Origin: an uncultured Verrucomicrobia subdivision 3 bacterium
GTDB taxonomy: Bacteria; Verrucomicrobiota; Verrucomicrobiae; Limisphaerales; UBA11358
Direction of reading: 5' to 3'
NCBI GenBank assembly: GCA_903921455.1
Contig: CAIXPZ010000231.1
Span: forward strand, 1-5,088
DNA length: 5,088 nt
The notes beneath the pieces were generated by a model. That model was not told where the DNA came from. It saw only the letters and a program-made list of their open reading frames with translations, and ran no database searches. Below are positions 4,933 to 5,088 of the stretch, one piece after another. Every line of letters begins with the position of its first letter. The stretch's first letter is position 1. The translations under genes were made by a program, and so were the position numbers.

Positions 4933-5088
4933 TCATATTTATTATAATATCACACCTGTCCCGCTTAAAAACCCAGTAAACATTGATGATTATCGGCATC
5001 GTGTGATGGGGAATTGGGCGGGAGTTGAGCGAGTGCCTGTGAAATGGGCATTTTCTCAAAGAGCGTGAGGCTCAAAATCTGTAAAATG

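Larger units (their letters stand above)
4530..5088. other. AT-rich right-hand region without a convincing gene
   Basis: These 559 bases are visibly richer in A and T than the coding part. They contain the palindrome and direct repeat near 4542-4584, a strong hairpin at 4689-4716, a decayed minus-strand frame at 4771-4932, and a very AT-rich patch around 4921-4950 that includes TATAAT at 4943-4948. A plus-strand frame is open from 4661 to 5068 but has no ATG until 5006 and runs through the hairpin. I find no tRNA, CRISPR or insertion-sequence ends. The region may hold the start of something beyond 5088. Confidence 0.5.

Noticed and set aside
4913..5068. Plus-strand 51-residue frame from GTG with AGGGG eight bases upstream
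   Set aside because: The ribosome-site match is decent, but the peptide spans the AT-rich patch with TATAAT, shows no domain or codon bias, and is the tail of an open frame that passes through the terminator hairpin.
1..5088. CRISPR array, tRNA, transposase or phage integration signals
   Set aside because: Searched by eye on both strands. No regularly spaced repeats, cloverleaf, terminal inverted repeats or mobile-element proteins were found.

Overview
The window looks like a stretch of a free-living Gram-negative bacterial chromosome, most likely a member of the Verrucomicrobiota (Pedosphaera/Limisphaerales-like). This is inferred from two things: an exported protein opening like the autotransporter-associated beta-strand repeat proteins abundant in that phylum, and a sensor kinase with a large beta-rich periplasmic region of a kind common there. 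GC content is moderate in the genes and clearly lower in the right-hand 550 bases. None of the four genes has a convincing Shine-Dalgarno sequence.

Layout from left to right. (1) On the minus strand, running off the left edge, lies the 5' part of a secreted or outer-surface beta-strand repeat protein (start at 566). It has no stop inside the window and is easily missed. (2) A 316-base spacer (567-882) holds a candidate promoter for that gene and one copy of a short dispersed repeat. (3) A minus-strand two-component operon follows: a 705-residue membrane histidine kinase (3678 to 1561, GTG start), then 45 bases later a NarL/FixJ-type response regulator (1515 to 883). (4) A 461-base divergent spacer (3679-4139) contains hairpins, weak promoter candidates and the second copy of the dispersed repeat. 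(5) On the plus strand there is an unrecognised tryptophan-rich 129-residue protein (4140-4529). (6) The AT-rich right end (4530-5088) has no convincing gene. It has a strong GC hairpin with a T-rich tail on the minus strand, and beside it a decayed-looking minus-strand frame resembling the C-terminal membrane anchor of a sorted exported protein.

How the parts may work together. The kinase senses something in the periplasm through its duplicated sensor region, autophosphorylates at H515 and passes phosphate to D59 of the regulator, a DNA-binding LuxR-type protein. That much follows from the families. Control of the neighbouring beta-strand surface protein by this pair is only a positional guess. 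No complete new defence, mobile or biosynthetic system is visible. The points most worth checking are the internally duplicated sensor of the kinase, the two-copy intergenic repeat whose reading frame is conserved, the decayed anchor-plus-terminator, and the orphan Trp-rich protein.
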